A stretch of 64,000 nt of DNA from Aequorivita vladivostokensis (GTDB lineage: Bacteria > Bacteroidota > Bacteroidia > Flavobacteriales > Flavobacteriaceae), in the NCBI RefSeq assembly GCF_000952855.1, contig NZ_JSVU01000003.1, forward strand, positions 310,001-374,000, written 5' to 3'. A program made the translations under genes and the position numbers. Under the pieces are notes generated by a model. The model searched no databases, was not told where the DNA came from, and saw only the letters and a program-made list of their open reading frames with translations. Below are positions 9,758-18,745 of this stretch, piece after piece (position 1 is the stretch's first letter; each line of letters starts with the position of its first letter).

Positions 9758-10324
9758 TCAATCCGGTTTTAATGGCGCGCCTACTACCAGCATATCGTGG
9801 TCCTTAAAAACTTTTACGACTTCCTCTTTTGAAGGGGGCGAAGTCCATTGGTCTGTTACCTTAAAAAAGGCCTCCATTTTTCCCGCGGGCAGGTAGGAAA
9901 CAATCATTTTTCCTTTTTCCGATAATTGGATAAAGGCGTGCTGCACCTTTCGGGGCAGAAAAATGGTGTCGCCCGCTTTCATTTCAAATTTATCATCGCC
10001 CACTTGAAACAGGTATTCGCCCTCCACAACGTAAAACCATTCATCCTGAAAAGGATGGATATGCAGGGGCGGGCCACCTTTGGGGGTAAGTCCGGTCTGT
10101 TCAAAAACGGCCAGATCGTTGTCGGTATCGCTTCCCGATATCTTTATACCCAAAATATTCAGGGTTACGCCTTTCATCTTGTAATGCTTGCCAAATCTCG
10201 CTTCCCCTGAATTTACCTTAAAGCCTTTATTGGTACGCATATCAAATTTCCAAGTTACAGGTTTGGCGATAAGGGAAAGTGGCAGGGCGGCAAGTAGGGT
10301 GACTAATAAGTGCCTTCTTTTCAT
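9758..10324 (-). CDS. Exported cupin-domain protein
   Basis: 188 aa with an N-terminal export signal (MKRRHLLVTLLAALPLSLIA, Arg pair followed by a hydrophobic core, possibly Tat-like) and one conserved-barrel cupin. Cupin motif 1 is visible as GGPPLHIHPFQDEWFYVVEG (about 83-102: two His and a Glu that would bind metal) and motif 2 as GDTIFLPRKVQHAF (about 118-131, third His). It is a predicted periplasmic metal-binding cupin; the reaction is unknown. Single gene, followed downstream by its neighbour about 180 bp away. Confidence 0.8.
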   Translation of the reverse strand: MKRRHLLVTLLAALPLSLIAKPVTWKFDMRTNKGFKVNSGEARFGKHYKMKGVTLNILGIKISGSDTDNDLAVFEQTGLTPKGGPPLHIHPFQDEWFYVVEGEYLFQVGDDKFEMKAGDTIFLPRKVQHAFIQLSEKGKMIVSYLPAGKMEAFFKVTDQWTSPPSKEEVVKVFKDHDMLVVGAPLKPD

Positions 10325-10807
10325 TTTCTATCATATTTGTTACTTAAAGTGTTGGACTTTCGGATTTTCTTATAAAAATAACGAATTTAAAATTCAGAAA
10401 ATACTGAAATGAATGGGTTTTTTGCATAATGGGCAAGGTGTCTGTACTTGGAAAGTTGCGTGTAAATTAGCACGAACCGTTCGGTTTAACATAAACCCTA
10501 AATAGACAATGGGCAAAGGACTTCCCCTGTAGGCAATTGGAGCGTTTTTATTGAAGAGGTTGCTTAGGGGAAGGAGCTTTAATATATAATTATAGGATAA
10601 CAACAAAAGCTCCCCGCCCTGAAAGGGAGGGGTGTCAACTTTAGTTGACGGGGTGGGTAGATCAATTAAAACAGAGAGACAAAACCCCTTCCGGCCGCCG
10701 ATCACAATCCGTTTTTTGATCGGATAAATTCCGGCGGCCACCTTCCCCTTTTTTTGAGTTTAGGGGTTTTATTGAAGTTTTTTACTTAGGGGAAGGAGCT
10801 TTTTGGG
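10325..10807. repeat. Repeat-filled intergenic region
   Basis: 483 bp without a credible gene. It holds two related direct repeats, 10545-10580 and 10767-10802, both beginning TTTTATTGAAG and ending CTTAGGGGAAGGAGCTTT. Between them are several palindromes: TCAACTTTAGTTGA around 10628-10641, and a CCGATCA/TGATCGG pair around 10697-10722 inside GC-rich GGCCGCC/GGCGGCC arms. An open frame on the minus strand across this region encodes only the repeats read as protein. Looks like nested palindromic intergenic elements of the kind frequent in flavobacteria. Confidence 0.7.
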
Positions 10808-11968
10808 TCAATGACTATGCCCCCCACCCCCTTCTTCCTGCAACAGCACAAACCCGCCCTTGGTCAAAAATTTCGTATCTGGTTTAAATGCTTCGGCGTT
10901 TTCAATGGCGGTGAACCCTTTATAAGTGGGGCCTATCTTTACCGCTACGGGAAGGATTTCAAATTCGTCGGCAGTTTCATTTTCAATTTTTAACACGTAG
11001 TGTTTCCCTTCCATTTCCACCACGGCGTTTTCCGGAAGCGCCCACTGGTCTGAAGTGCCCGTAACAATCTGCGCCTCCACAAACATTCCGGCAGTGAAGT
11101 TTTGCTCATCCTTTTCATCTATATGCCCGTGGACCAAAGAAGTTCTGTTGTTCGGGTCAATGGAAGTTCCCACTAAATGTACCTCGCCCTTAAAAACTTC
11201 TTTTGAGGCCTCAGGCACCGTGAATAAAATGTCCTGTTTCTTTTTAAGCTGTAGGAGATCTTTTTCAAAAACCTTTAATTCCAAGTGGATATGGTCTGTA
11301 TTCATAATTTCCATAATCTTATCGGCCGGGGAAACGTAGGTACCCGTGTTTACAAAAACCTGGGTCACGTTGCCGTCTATGGGACTGTAAATATTTACAG
11401 CTGAAACGATATTTCCCGCTTGGACCGATGCTGGATTTATATTCAACATTTCAAGGTTTTTCTTGAGGCTGTTGTAGCGCGCCAAATTGGATTTGTATTC
11501 GCTTTCGGCTTTTAGAAAACTTTTTTGGGAAGTGATTTTTTCATCAAACATAATCCGCTGCCGATCGTACTCCGATTTTAAATAGGAAAGCTGCTCGGCG
11601 GTTTCCAAATAGTTCTGCTGCATCGTTATAAACTCTGGATTTTCCAGTGTTACCAAACGCTGCCCTTTGGAAACTTTATTACCCACCAACAATGGGGTGT
11701 TTTTAATATATCCGCCCGCGAAGGCACTTATCACGGCCCGGCTCTGTGGCGGCACGTCAATAATCCCACTGGTCTGTACCGCAGTGGCAAAGGGCTTTTC
11801 GGTGAGTTGGCCTACCTCCATTTTTGCATTTTCAAACTGCGCTTTTGAAAGATGTACGATGTCATCCCTCCCCTCTGGGGAGGTTAGGAGGGGACTTTCT
11901 TTTTCGGAATTGTTGCAAGCCGCCAAAACTAAAGCCAAAAGCAACAAAATTGATTTTATATAGTTCAT
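10808..11968 (-). CDS. RND efflux periplasmic adaptor lipoprotein (CusB/CzcB-like)
   Basis: Membrane-fusion protein linking the CusA-type pump to its outer-membrane channel, 386 aa. It has a lipoprotein signal with lipobox cysteine C18 (LVLAAC). Barrel-sandwich/lipoyl halves flank an alpha-hairpin (about 110-180, EFITMQQNYLETAEQLSYLK onward), followed by beta-barrel and membrane-proximal domains. The C-terminus is GGGGHSH, a possible metal ligand. An intergenic-type palindrome (11867-11883) lies in frame just after the lipobox and encodes the linker SPLLTSPEGRDD. Ten nt downstream of the cusA-tolC fusion gene, so the same operon. Heavy-metal export (Cu, Zn, Co or Cd) is inferred from the partner. 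Confidence 0.9.
   Translation of the reverse strand: MNYIKSILLLLALVLAACNNSEKESPLLTSPEGRDDIVHLSKAQFENAKMEVGQLTEKPFATAVQTSGIIDVPPQSRAVISAFAGGYIKNTPLLVGNKVSKGQRLVTLENPEFITMQQNYLETAEQLSYLKSEYDRQRIMFDEKITSQKSFLKAESEYKSNLARYNSLKKNLEMLNINPASVQAGNIVSAVNIYSPIDGNVTQVFVNTGTYVSPADKIMEIMNTDHIHLELKVFEKDLLQLKKKQDILFTVPEASKEVFKGEVHLVGTSIDPNNRTSLVHGHIDEKDEQNFTAGMFVEAQIVTGTSDQWALPENAVVEMEGKHYVLKIENETADEFEILPVAVKIGPTYKGFTAIENAEAFKPDTKFLTKGGFVLLQEEGGGGHSH
11867..11883. repeat. Palindrome embedded in the adaptor coding sequence
   Basis: Perfect 7-bp stem CCTCCCC / GGGGAGG with a 3-nt loop, flanked by GTTAGGAGGGGA. It matches the style of flavobacterial intergenic palindromes but lies inside the adaptor gene, in frame, in the flexible linker between lipobox and first folded domain. 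Confidence 0.7.
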
Positions 11969-11978
11969 AACAAAGGTT

Positions 11979-14900
11979 TTATAGTATTAAATAATTGAGG
12001 GCGATGACCGCCTGGTTGTAATTGTTCAGATTTTGGAGGTATTGCAGTTCAATTTCATAGGCGTTTTCAAGGCTTTGGATGTATTGAAAGAAGTCAATCT
12101 CCCCATTTTTAAAACCGATATTTGCCGTTTTTAAAATTTCCTCGGAAAGGGATTTTCCCTCGGTTTCATAATAACTCAGTGCTTCTTCATATTTTGAAAC
12201 CTCGTTGAGCAATTGAAGTTTTCGTGAATTGAGGTGGATTTTATAATCCTCAGCCTGCTGCTGGCTCACGTCCGCCGCAATTTTGGAAGCTTTTATTTTT
12301 GAGGCATTCCCGCTAAAGAGCAAGGGAATCTTAAGGCCAATTTGATAGGCATATAGATTTTGGCTCAAGCCCGAATTGCTTCCCAAGGAATAGGAAAGAC
12401 TGATATCTGGTAACAAATGCTGTTTTTCAAGACTGCGCTTTGCATTAAAAAAATCTGTTCTATTTTCATAATAATCTATTGCTGGGTGCGCTTCCATACT
12501 TGAAAGTGAAAGTTTCAGTTTTTCCAAAGTTTGGGTTGAAACCTGCAAGCTATCCTGGGATTGAACAACTGCCTTCAAACGTTCCATTGCAATCCGCACA
12601 TCTTCCCTACTCTGCCTATAATCGGTTTCCAACTGTCGCTGTTTGGCGCGGGCGGTTATTTTTTCAAGATAATTGGTTTCCCCCAGCTCAAAACGGCGTT
12701 GGGCGGCGTGGGCAAAATTCTGATAGAGGCTGTCCAGACTTTGATATACACGCTCCCTGTTTTTTTCAAATTGATATTGGTAATAGGCCGCCGCCACCAT
12801 GCCTTCGGTGGTTCGCTTTTGCAGGTTGTATTGGCTGCTTTGCATCTCGAACTGCAGCTTGTTGACGTTCCTTTCGGCGAAATAAACCGTGGGGAAAAGA
12901 AAATCCTGTTGCACGCCAAAAACTTCGAGCGGCTCGTTGTTTGGTCCTAAATCATTTTCATTGAATTCATAAAAGACCGTAGTTTTATCAAAACTGAAAG
13001 CACTCCCTATCAAGGCGTTTGCTTCCTCTTTCTGAAGCGAAGCGGCTTTTAGGCCAGCATTGTTTTCCAAAGCTATTTGCTGTAAGTCTTCCAATGTTTT
13101 GGGCGACTCCTGCGCCATTCCCGAAAAGCCAAGCAAGAAAATAAGTATGGCCACAGGCAACTTTTTAGTTTTTCTTTTTAAACTGATTGTTTTTTTATCT
13201 GAATCAAAAATTGAATAGAGCACCGGCAACACAACCAAGGTTAAAATGGTAGCGGTTATTAAGCCGCCAATAACCACGGTTGCCAAGGGTCTTTGCACCT
13301 CAGCTCCGGCGTTGGTGGAAATGGCCATCGGCAAAAACCCAAGGGCGGCAGCCGAAGCGGTCAAGAGCACGGCCCGCAGTCGGTCTTTTGTTCCCTGTAC
13401 TATCAGTTCCTTTTTATCTGTCATACCTTCTTTTTTGAGTTCCTTAAAATGTTCTATCAACACTATCCCGTTGAGGACGGCAATCCCGAAAAGGGCAATA
13501 AAACCAACCCCTGCCGAGATGCTAAAGGGCATATCGCGAAGCCAGAGCAGCAACACGCCGCCCACTGCCGCCAAGGGTATGGCGGAATAAATCATCAAAG
13601 CCTCCTTGACCGAATTAAAGGCGAAATACAGCATCACGAATATCAGCAGCAAGGCCACGGGTACCGCTATCAGCAGGCGGTCCTTGGCGCTTTGTAGGTT
13701 TTCAAATTGCCCGCCGTAATCGATAGTGTAGCCCACGGGCAGCTTGATGTTGGCGTCAATCAATTCTTGTACGTCGTCCACTACGCTCTGCAGATCGCGG
13801 CTCCGCACGTTGATGCCCACTACTATCCGGCGCTTGGTGTCGTCGCGTGAGATTTTTGCCGCGCCTTTTGCGTATTTAATTTCCGCGAGTTCGCGCAAGG
13901 GCACTTTTTCCCCGGAAGGAGTATCTACATAGAGGTTTTGCAGGTTTGAAAGGTCGCGACGGTTGTTTTCATCCAGCCGTACCACGAGGTCGAAGCGTTT
14001 TTCGCCCTCAAAAATGCTGCCCATGGATTTCCCTGCAAAGCCCATGGCAATCATTTCGTTTAAATCTTCAATGTTCAGGCCATAGCGGGCAATTTTGGCA
14101 CGGTTGAAAGTTACGTTCATCTCGGGCAGGCCGGCTACTTTTTCCACAATAATATCATCTGCGCCTTCCACGTTTTCCACAAGGTTTTTTATTTCGTTGC
14201 CAAGGCTGCTGAGCAGGTCGAGGTCTTCCCCAAAAATCTTGATGGCGATATCGGCGCGAACCCCTGTGATAAGTTCGTTAAAGCGCATCTCAATAGGCTG
14301 GGTGAATTCCACTTCCATCCCGGGGATTATCGTGAGGGCTTCCTTAAATTTTTCCGCCAGCTCATTTTTACTCTTGGCAGAGACCCATTCCTTTTTGGGC
14401 TTTAGGGTGATGATTACGTCGCTTTCCTCCATAGACATGGGGTCGGTGGGCACTTCGGCGGCACCGATACGGCTGACCACTTGGTCCACTTCGGGGAATT
14501 TTTCTATAAGAATTTTTTCAATCTGGGTGGTGATGGCAATGGTATTGCTAAGGGAAGTTCCCGTTTTCAGCACGGGCTGGATAACAAAATCGCCTTCGTC
14601 CAGCGTTGGTACAAATTCGCCACCCATAGTTGAAAAAAGATAAATTGTTGAAGCTAGAATCAGTATTGCAACTCCCAATACCAACTTTTTAGCACCTAAT
14701 GCCCAACGAATTGCCGGTTCGTAAAAACGATTCAAAAAAGCCATTAGTCTGACTGAAATATTTCTTTTTGAAGTTTTAGTGGGTTTTAAAAACAATGAGG
14801 CGGCCACGGGAACGTATGTAAAACAAAGCACCATGGCTCCAATAAGCGCAAAGCTGAAGGTCTGCGCCATCGGGATAAACATTTTGCCCTCTACCCCACT

Positions 14901-16310
14901 GAGGGAGAGAATTGGGATAAAAACAATCAAAATAATCAACTGCCCGAAAATGGCGGAATTCATCATTTTTGAGGAGCTCTTCACGGTAAGCTCGTCCTTT
15001 TCACTTTGTCTTTCCGAAGAAGGAAGTGCATTTAGCTTAGGCGCGTGCTTGCTGATTTTAAAGGCGACAAACTCTACGATGATTACCGCCCCGTCGATGA
15101 TAATTCCAAAGTCGATGGCGCCCATGCTCATCAAGTTGGCATCTACGCCAAAGAGGTACATCATAGAAAGAGTAAAGAGTAGCGATAGCGGAATAACGGA
15201 GGCCACCACGAGCCCCGAGCGGAAATTTCCCAACAATAGCACTACCACGAAAATCACGATAAGCACGCCCAAAATGAGGTTTTCGGCAATGGTGAAGGTG
15301 GTTTTCCCGATGAGCACGCTCCTATCGAGAAACGGATTGATGTACACGCCTTCGGGCAGGGATTCGGATATTTCGGCCACCCGGTCCTGCACATCCTTGA
15401 TAACCTGATTGGAGTTGGCGTCCTTTAGCATCATTACCTGGCCGAGGATTTTTTCGCCTTGGCCGTTGCCGGTAATGGCGCCAAAACGGGGGGCGCTTCC
15501 AAATTGCACTTTGGCGATATCCTTCACATAAATAGGAAAGCCGTTCTCGTTTTTTACCACTATATTTCGGATGTCCTCCAAAGAGGTAATCAAGCCTTCG
15601 CCCCGAATAAAATAGGCCTGGTTTTCCTTTTCAATATAACTTCCGCCAGAAACGCTGTTGTTCTTTTCCAAGGCGGTAAAGACTTCCGCGGCCGTGATGT
15701 TCATGGCGTTCAGCTTATGGGTGTTGATGGCCACCTCGTACTGTTTTAAATGGCCGCCCCAAGTGTTTACCTCCACCACCCCGGGAATGCCGGAGAGTTG
15801 GCGTTTAACGATCCAGTCCTGGATAGTGCGCAGTTCGGTGTCGGTATAGGCGTCCTCATAGCCCGGTCTCACGTCGAGAATGTATTGGTATATCTCGCCC
15901 AGCCCCGTGGTTATCGGGCCCATTTGCGGCGTGCCGAAACCTTCGGGAATGTTTTCGGAGGCCGATTTTATCTTTTCGGCTATGAGTTGGCGAGGCAGAT
16001 AGGTGCCCATACGTTCCTCAAAGACGATGGTAACCACCGAAAGCCCAAATTTGGAAACGGAACGGATCTCGAGCACCCCCGGCAAATTTGCCATTTCCAG
16101 TTCCACGGGATAGGTGATAAACTGCTCCATATCCTGGGTGGAAAGATTGCGGGAAGTGGTAATTACCTGCACCTGGTTGTTGGTGACATCGGGCACGGCA
16201 CCTATGGAAAGCTGCGTGAGCGAAAACACCCCAAAGCCTATCAGCAGCAGCGTAAACAAACCGATGATGAGTTTGTTCTTTATACTGAATTGAATGATTT
16301 TTGTTAACAT
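11979..16310 (-). CDS. CusA/CzcA heavy-metal RND pump fused to a TolC-like outer-membrane channel
   Basis: 1443-aa fusion. Residues 1 to about 1035 are a complete heavy-metal RND pump: 12 membrane segments, the HME proton-relay pattern D-x5-D-x6-E in AIDFGIIIDGAVIIVEF, and the VPTLDEGDFVIQP and SMEESDVIITLKPKKEW signatures of CzcA/CusA. A basic linker and a signal-peptide-like segment (about 1046-1066, KLPVAILIFLLGFSGMAQ) follow, then about 375 residues of TolC/CusC-type outer-membrane efflux protein with repeated long coiled helices. Because the halves belong in different membranes, the internal signal segment probably has to be cleaved. Operon with the adaptor gene. Such fusions occur in other Bacteroidota. 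Metal specificity is not determinable. Confidence 0.93.
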   Translation of the reverse strand: MLTKIIQFSIKNKLIIGLFTLLLIGFGVFSLTQLSIGAVPDVTNNQVQVITTSRNLSTQDMEQFITYPVELEMANLPGVLEIRSVSKFGLSVVTIVFEERMGTYLPRQLIAEKIKSASENIPEGFGTPQMGPITTGLGEIYQYILDVRPGYEDAYTDTELRTIQDWIVKRQLSGIPGVVEVNTWGGHLKQYEVAINTHKLNAMNITAAEVFTALEKNNSVSGGSYIEKENQAYFIRGEGLITSLEDIRNIVVKNENGFPIYVKDIAKVQFGSAPRFGAITGNGQGEKILGQVMMLKDANSNQVIKDVQDRVAEISESLPEGVYINPFLDRSVLIGKTTFTIAENLILGVLIVIFVVVLLLGNFRSGLVVASVIPLSLLFTLSMMYLFGVDANLMSMGAIDFGIIIDGAVIIVEFVAFKISKHAPKLNALPSSERQSEKDELTVKSSSKMMNSAIFGQLIILIVFIPILSLSGVEGKMFIPMAQTFSFALIGAMVLCFTYVPVAASLFLKPTKTSKRNISVRLMAFLNRFYEPAIRWALGAKKLVLGVAILILASTIYLFSTMGGEFVPTLDEGDFVIQPVLKTGTSLSNTIAITTQIEKILIEKFPEVDQVVSRIGAAEVPTDPMSMEESDVIITLKPKKEWVSAKSKNELAEKFKEALTIIPGMEVEFTQPIEMRFNELITGVRADIAIKIFGEDLDLLSSLGNEIKNLVENVEGADDIIVEKVAGLPEMNVTFNRAKIARYGLNIEDLNEMIAMGFAGKSMGSIFEGEKRFDLVVRLDENNRRDLSNLQNLYVDTPSGEKVPLRELAEIKYAKGAAKISRDDTKRRIVVGINVRSRDLQSVVDDVQELIDANIKLPVGYTIDYGGQFENLQSAKDRLLIAVPVALLLIFVMLYFAFNSVKEALMIYSAIPLAAVGGVLLLWLRDMPFSISAGVGFIALFGIAVLNGIVLIEHFKELKKEGMTDKKELIVQGTKDRLRAVLLTASAAALGFLPMAISTNAGAEVQRPLATVVIGGLITATILTLVVLPVLYSIFDSDKKTISLKRKTKKLPVAILIFLLGFSGMAQESPKTLEDLQQIALENNAGLKAASLQKEEANALIGSAFSFDKTTVFYEFNENDLGPNNEPLEVFGVQQDFLFPTVYFAERNVNKLQFEMQSSQYNLQKRTTEGMVAAAYYQYQFEKNRERVYQSLDSLYQNFAHAAQRRFELGETNYLEKITARAKQRQLETDYRQSREDVRIAMERLKAVVQSQDSLQVSTQTLEKLKLSLSSMEAHPAIDYYENRTDFFNAKRSLEKQHLLPDISLSYSLGSNSGLSQNLYAYQIGLKIPLLFSGNASKIKASKIAADVSQQQAEDYKIHLNSRKLQLLNEVSKYEEALSYYETEGKSLSEEILKTANIGFKNGEIDFFQYIQSLENAYEIELQYLQNLNNYNQAVIALNYLIL

Positions 16311-16452
16311 AACAAATTATGGGTTTATCATCTTCAACATAAAACTGTTGAAAATCGAAATAATAAAAATTGATACTGACCGCTTTTAAAGCGATAAATG
16401 GTGGCCTCTAGAAGAAATTGGAAATAATTATTTCCAAGAAAGGCCTATTTAG

Positions 16453-16851
16453 TTATGCAAACTTAGGTGGCTGAAAAATTGAGAATTTTTCAAGTGAGGA
16501 GTATAGATTTTGATAGTGGAAGGTGTGCGATTGCCGTGCATGTATTTCCACCTTTACAATAGAAATTTCAAAAGGAACCAGCACCACATCTGTTGAAAGA
16601 TGGTGGCAGGAAATATGCTGAAAAGGTAATTCTTCATGCTCCTCGTCTTCCTCATTGTGATTTTTCTGGTGCTCCATTTTTAAGGAGCCGTAGTGTTTTT
16701 CAACGAAATTGAAGAAATCGTCGCCGTAATTTTTAGAGTGGTATTCAGCGTGCTGAACCAAGCGCCCAAGCAGAAAAATATCTTGCATGCCAAAACCTAC
16801 GCTTTGAAAAACGACAAGCAAGGAAAATGATATGGCAAACAGTGATTTCAT
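16453..16851 (-). CDS. Small exported His/Glu-rich protein next to the metal pump
   Basis: 132 aa with a signal peptide (MKSLFAISFSLLVVFQSVGFG). The middle is rich in His, Glu and Asp (EHQKNHNEEDEEHEELPFQH, about 59-78), with a CHH pair soon after and a C-terminal IFQPPKFA. I recognise the general type (short exported proteins upstream of CusA-like pumps in flavobacteria, often ending in PPK/R-x-A) but no named function. Acidic/His-rich composition suggests metal binding in the periplasm. About 140 bp upstream of the pump gene on the same strand, so possibly the first gene of the operon. Confidence 0.75.
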   Translation of the reverse strand: MKSLFAISFSLLVVFQSVGFGMQDIFLLGRLVQHAEYHSKNYGDDFFNFVEKHYGSLKMEHQKNHNEEDEEHEELPFQHISCHHLSTDVVLVPFEISIVKVEIHARQSHTFHYQNLYSSLEKFSIFQPPKFA

Positions 16852-16904
16852 TCAAAAGGTAAAATTAGTCAATAATTATGAAAAGTAGGCGCATAGAAAT
16901 AAGA

Positions 16905-17045
16905 TTACTTGTGAACTTCACGCGTACCCCCATGACCTCCGGCCACAATGAGCAATACTTTAATGCTTAAAAAAATAAACTTAAAAAATTGGATGATGGG
17001 GTTCATCATCACAAAACGTTTGAATTTTGATATTCTCTGTGTCAT
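16905..17045 (-). CDS. 46-aa membrane microprotein
   Basis: Short gene reading MTQRISKFKRFVMMNP, then a hydrophobic stretch (about 17-38), then AGGHGGTREVHK. The arrangement is a basic amphipathic start, a single membrane helix and a Gly/His tail. It lies about 50 bp upstream of the His-rich exported protein and on the same strand as the metal-efflux operon. The composition (basic N-terminus, one clear transmembrane helix, His/Gly tail) is protein-like and argues for a real small gene; function unknown. Confidence 0.55.
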   Translation of the reverse strand: MTQRISKFKRFVMMNPIIQFFKFIFLSIKVLLIVAGGHGGTREVHK

Positions 17046-17133
17046 TTCTTATTATTTATTTTTATTACTATTATTATTGGTTCTTGAATACTACCTATGA
17101 TTCTCACTTTACTAACTACTGCCTAATGCCTAA

Positions 17134-18591
17134 TTATTCAGGAATTAAATACCAAAAAGGTTTCATTTTGGCCTTGTAAATAAAGGCATAGTGCAGCATC
17201 AGTTTCAGCCAATGGCCTGCCAACCCGATTTCTCCAAAGGTTTTTCCCAGTTTTCTGCCCATGGTATCTGGATATTTTTTGTAATCTGGCACAATTGGAA
17301 AGGTAGTGATACTAACCCCACTGCCCTTTGTGATCCCAAAGCCCGCTGAGGCGATACAGGCCGCGCCCATATTGCCCATAGAGCCTTTGTGGTGCAAGGA
17401 TTCCGTATTGTTTTTTATACTGTCTATAATATTGTCTGCAACCAATTTGGCCGTAATTCCAGAGGGCATCCCCGTTCTTGGTGGCGCTGGAAAGATTTCG
17501 GTGCCATTTGGACTTTTGCGGGGCTTGGAAATGCTATGCGGTGGCGCAAAAGCAATGCCCGGAGCAAAAATATTTTTATAGCTTGGGTTTTGATAAGTTT
17601 CGGGCCAATCCTGTACGGTCCAATCCTCATAAGGTTTTGGCGCGTAGTCTGCATCCACTATCATAAACCCTTTAAAAAGTTTCTCCGTAATGTCGTTATT
17701 GTCTTTATCGAAAGCCTTGAATCCGTGGCCCGAAAAGGATGGAATCAGCATCGCAAAATCGTATTCAATGGTTTTATATTCCCCGGTCAAAGTTTCATAA
17801 TGTGCAAGTCCGTCTTCAATTTTATTTACGCCAGCGCCCAGAATCCAATCGATATTGCGATCTTCAAAAACCATCTCGACCATTTCGTGCGATTTCATAA
17901 TGTTGCTGCCGTAGCTTAGCAACATACCGTCCATTCCAAAGTCTCCCAATTCATATTCGTTGGAAATCCAAGTGATTTTAGCTTTGTCGCGAACCTTTTG
18001 ACGGCGAAGCTCCTGTTCCACATTCAATATATATTCAAAGGCAGCACCTTGGCAGGTAGCCTTTGCGTGGCCTGTGCCGATAACAATTTTTGTCTCTTTA
18101 CCCTTTTTCATTTCAGCAATTAGGGCCTGTAAACCTTCGTTGGCGTGGTCTGCATGGGTATAGGTACAAACCGAATACGTTTTGTTTGTTCCGGGATTCA
18201 ATCCTTCAGTAGCCTCAAAATTGAGTTTGGGACCTGTGGCGTTTATCAGGTAATCGTAAGTTATTCTTTCGGTTTGGCCTCTTTTTTCTTCAGAAACATA
18301 TTCAGCCACCACAAACGGATTTTCAGTTTCGCTATCGCCTTCGGGATAAAAGGAGGTAACTTTCGCCTGCTTAAAACCAATTCCTTTCTTTTTATATAAA
18401 GGTGCAAGCGGAAAAAGTATTTCCTTTGATTTCATTCGGCCAATGCCCACCCAGATGTTTGAGGGAATCCACTGATAATTGCTATTGGGCGAAACCACGA
18501 TTACTTCGTGGGTCTTGTCCAGTTTTCTGCGAAGGTGTGAGGCAGCTACGTGACCCGAGATTCCTGCACCCAATATTACGATTTTTGACAT
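17134..18591 (-). CDS. sqr: Sulfide:quinone oxidoreductase-like flavoprotein
   Basis: 485-aa FAD-dependent oxidoreductase of the SQR family, a membrane-peripheral enzyme that oxidises sulfide to sulfane sulfur and reduces quinone. It shows the Rossmann motif GAGISG (8-13), a second nucleotide-binding region (IGTGHAKATC, 171-180), and three cysteines at C142, C180 and C412, the number and approximate spacing of the SQR redox/persulfide cysteines. The hydrophobic C-terminus (HYAFIYKAKMKPFWYLIP) fits monotopic membrane binding. The start is supported by the Rossmann strand beginning at residue 3. It has its own promoter with an operator (18681-18724) about 100 nt upstream. A related flavocytochrome-type dehydrogenase is the main alternative. 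Confidence 0.85.
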   Translation of the reverse strand: MSKIVILGAGISGHVAASHLRRKLDKTHEVIVVSPNSNYQWIPSNIWVGIGRMKSKEILFPLAPLYKKKGIGFKQAKVTSFYPEGDSETENPFVVAEYVSEEKRGQTERITYDYLINATGPKLNFEATEGLNPGTNKTYSVCTYTHADHANEGLQALIAEMKKGKETKIVIGTGHAKATCQGAAFEYILNVEQELRRQKVRDKAKITWISNEYELGDFGMDGMLLSYGSNIMKSHEMVEMVFEDRNIDWILGAGVNKIEDGLAHYETLTGEYKTIEYDFAMLIPSFSGHGFKAFDKDNNDITEKLFKGFMIVDADYAPKPYEDWTVQDWPETYQNPSYKNIFAPGIAFAPPHSISKPRKSPNGTEIFPAPPRTGMPSGITAKLVADNIIDSIKNNTESLHHKGSMGNMGAACIASAGFGITKGSGVSITTFPIVPDYKKYPDTMGRKLGKTFGEIGLAGHWLKLMLHYAFIYKAKMKPFWYLIPE

Positions 18592-18680
18592 TTTTCGAAG
18601 ATTTTAAATGTCTAATTTACATCAATGAATAAAACCCTAAAATGATTTTAATCATATAAAATTGAGACAATTAGACTCTT

Positions 18681-18724
18681 CAAAATTGATTTTATTTATT
18701 TGAAAAAACAGTAACTTTTGTTAC
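18681..18724 (-). promoter_or_regulatory. Predicted Crp/Fnr-type operator plus -7 element for sqr
   Basis: Perfect palindrome GTAAC-TTTT-GTTAC at 18711-18724 (plus-strand reading), and 22 nt further downstream on the minus strand CAATTTTG (18688-18681), one base off TAnnTTTG. Same 44-bp architecture as four other sites in this block. The distance from the -7 element to the sqr ATG is about 90 nt. Confidence 0.75.
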
Positions 18725-18745
18725 ACAGCAGAAAAAACTTCTCCA

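Noticed and set aside
10394-10741. 115-codon minus-strand open frame
   Set aside because: It runs through the repeat-rich gap; its sequence is palindromes read as protein, with no domain or start signal.
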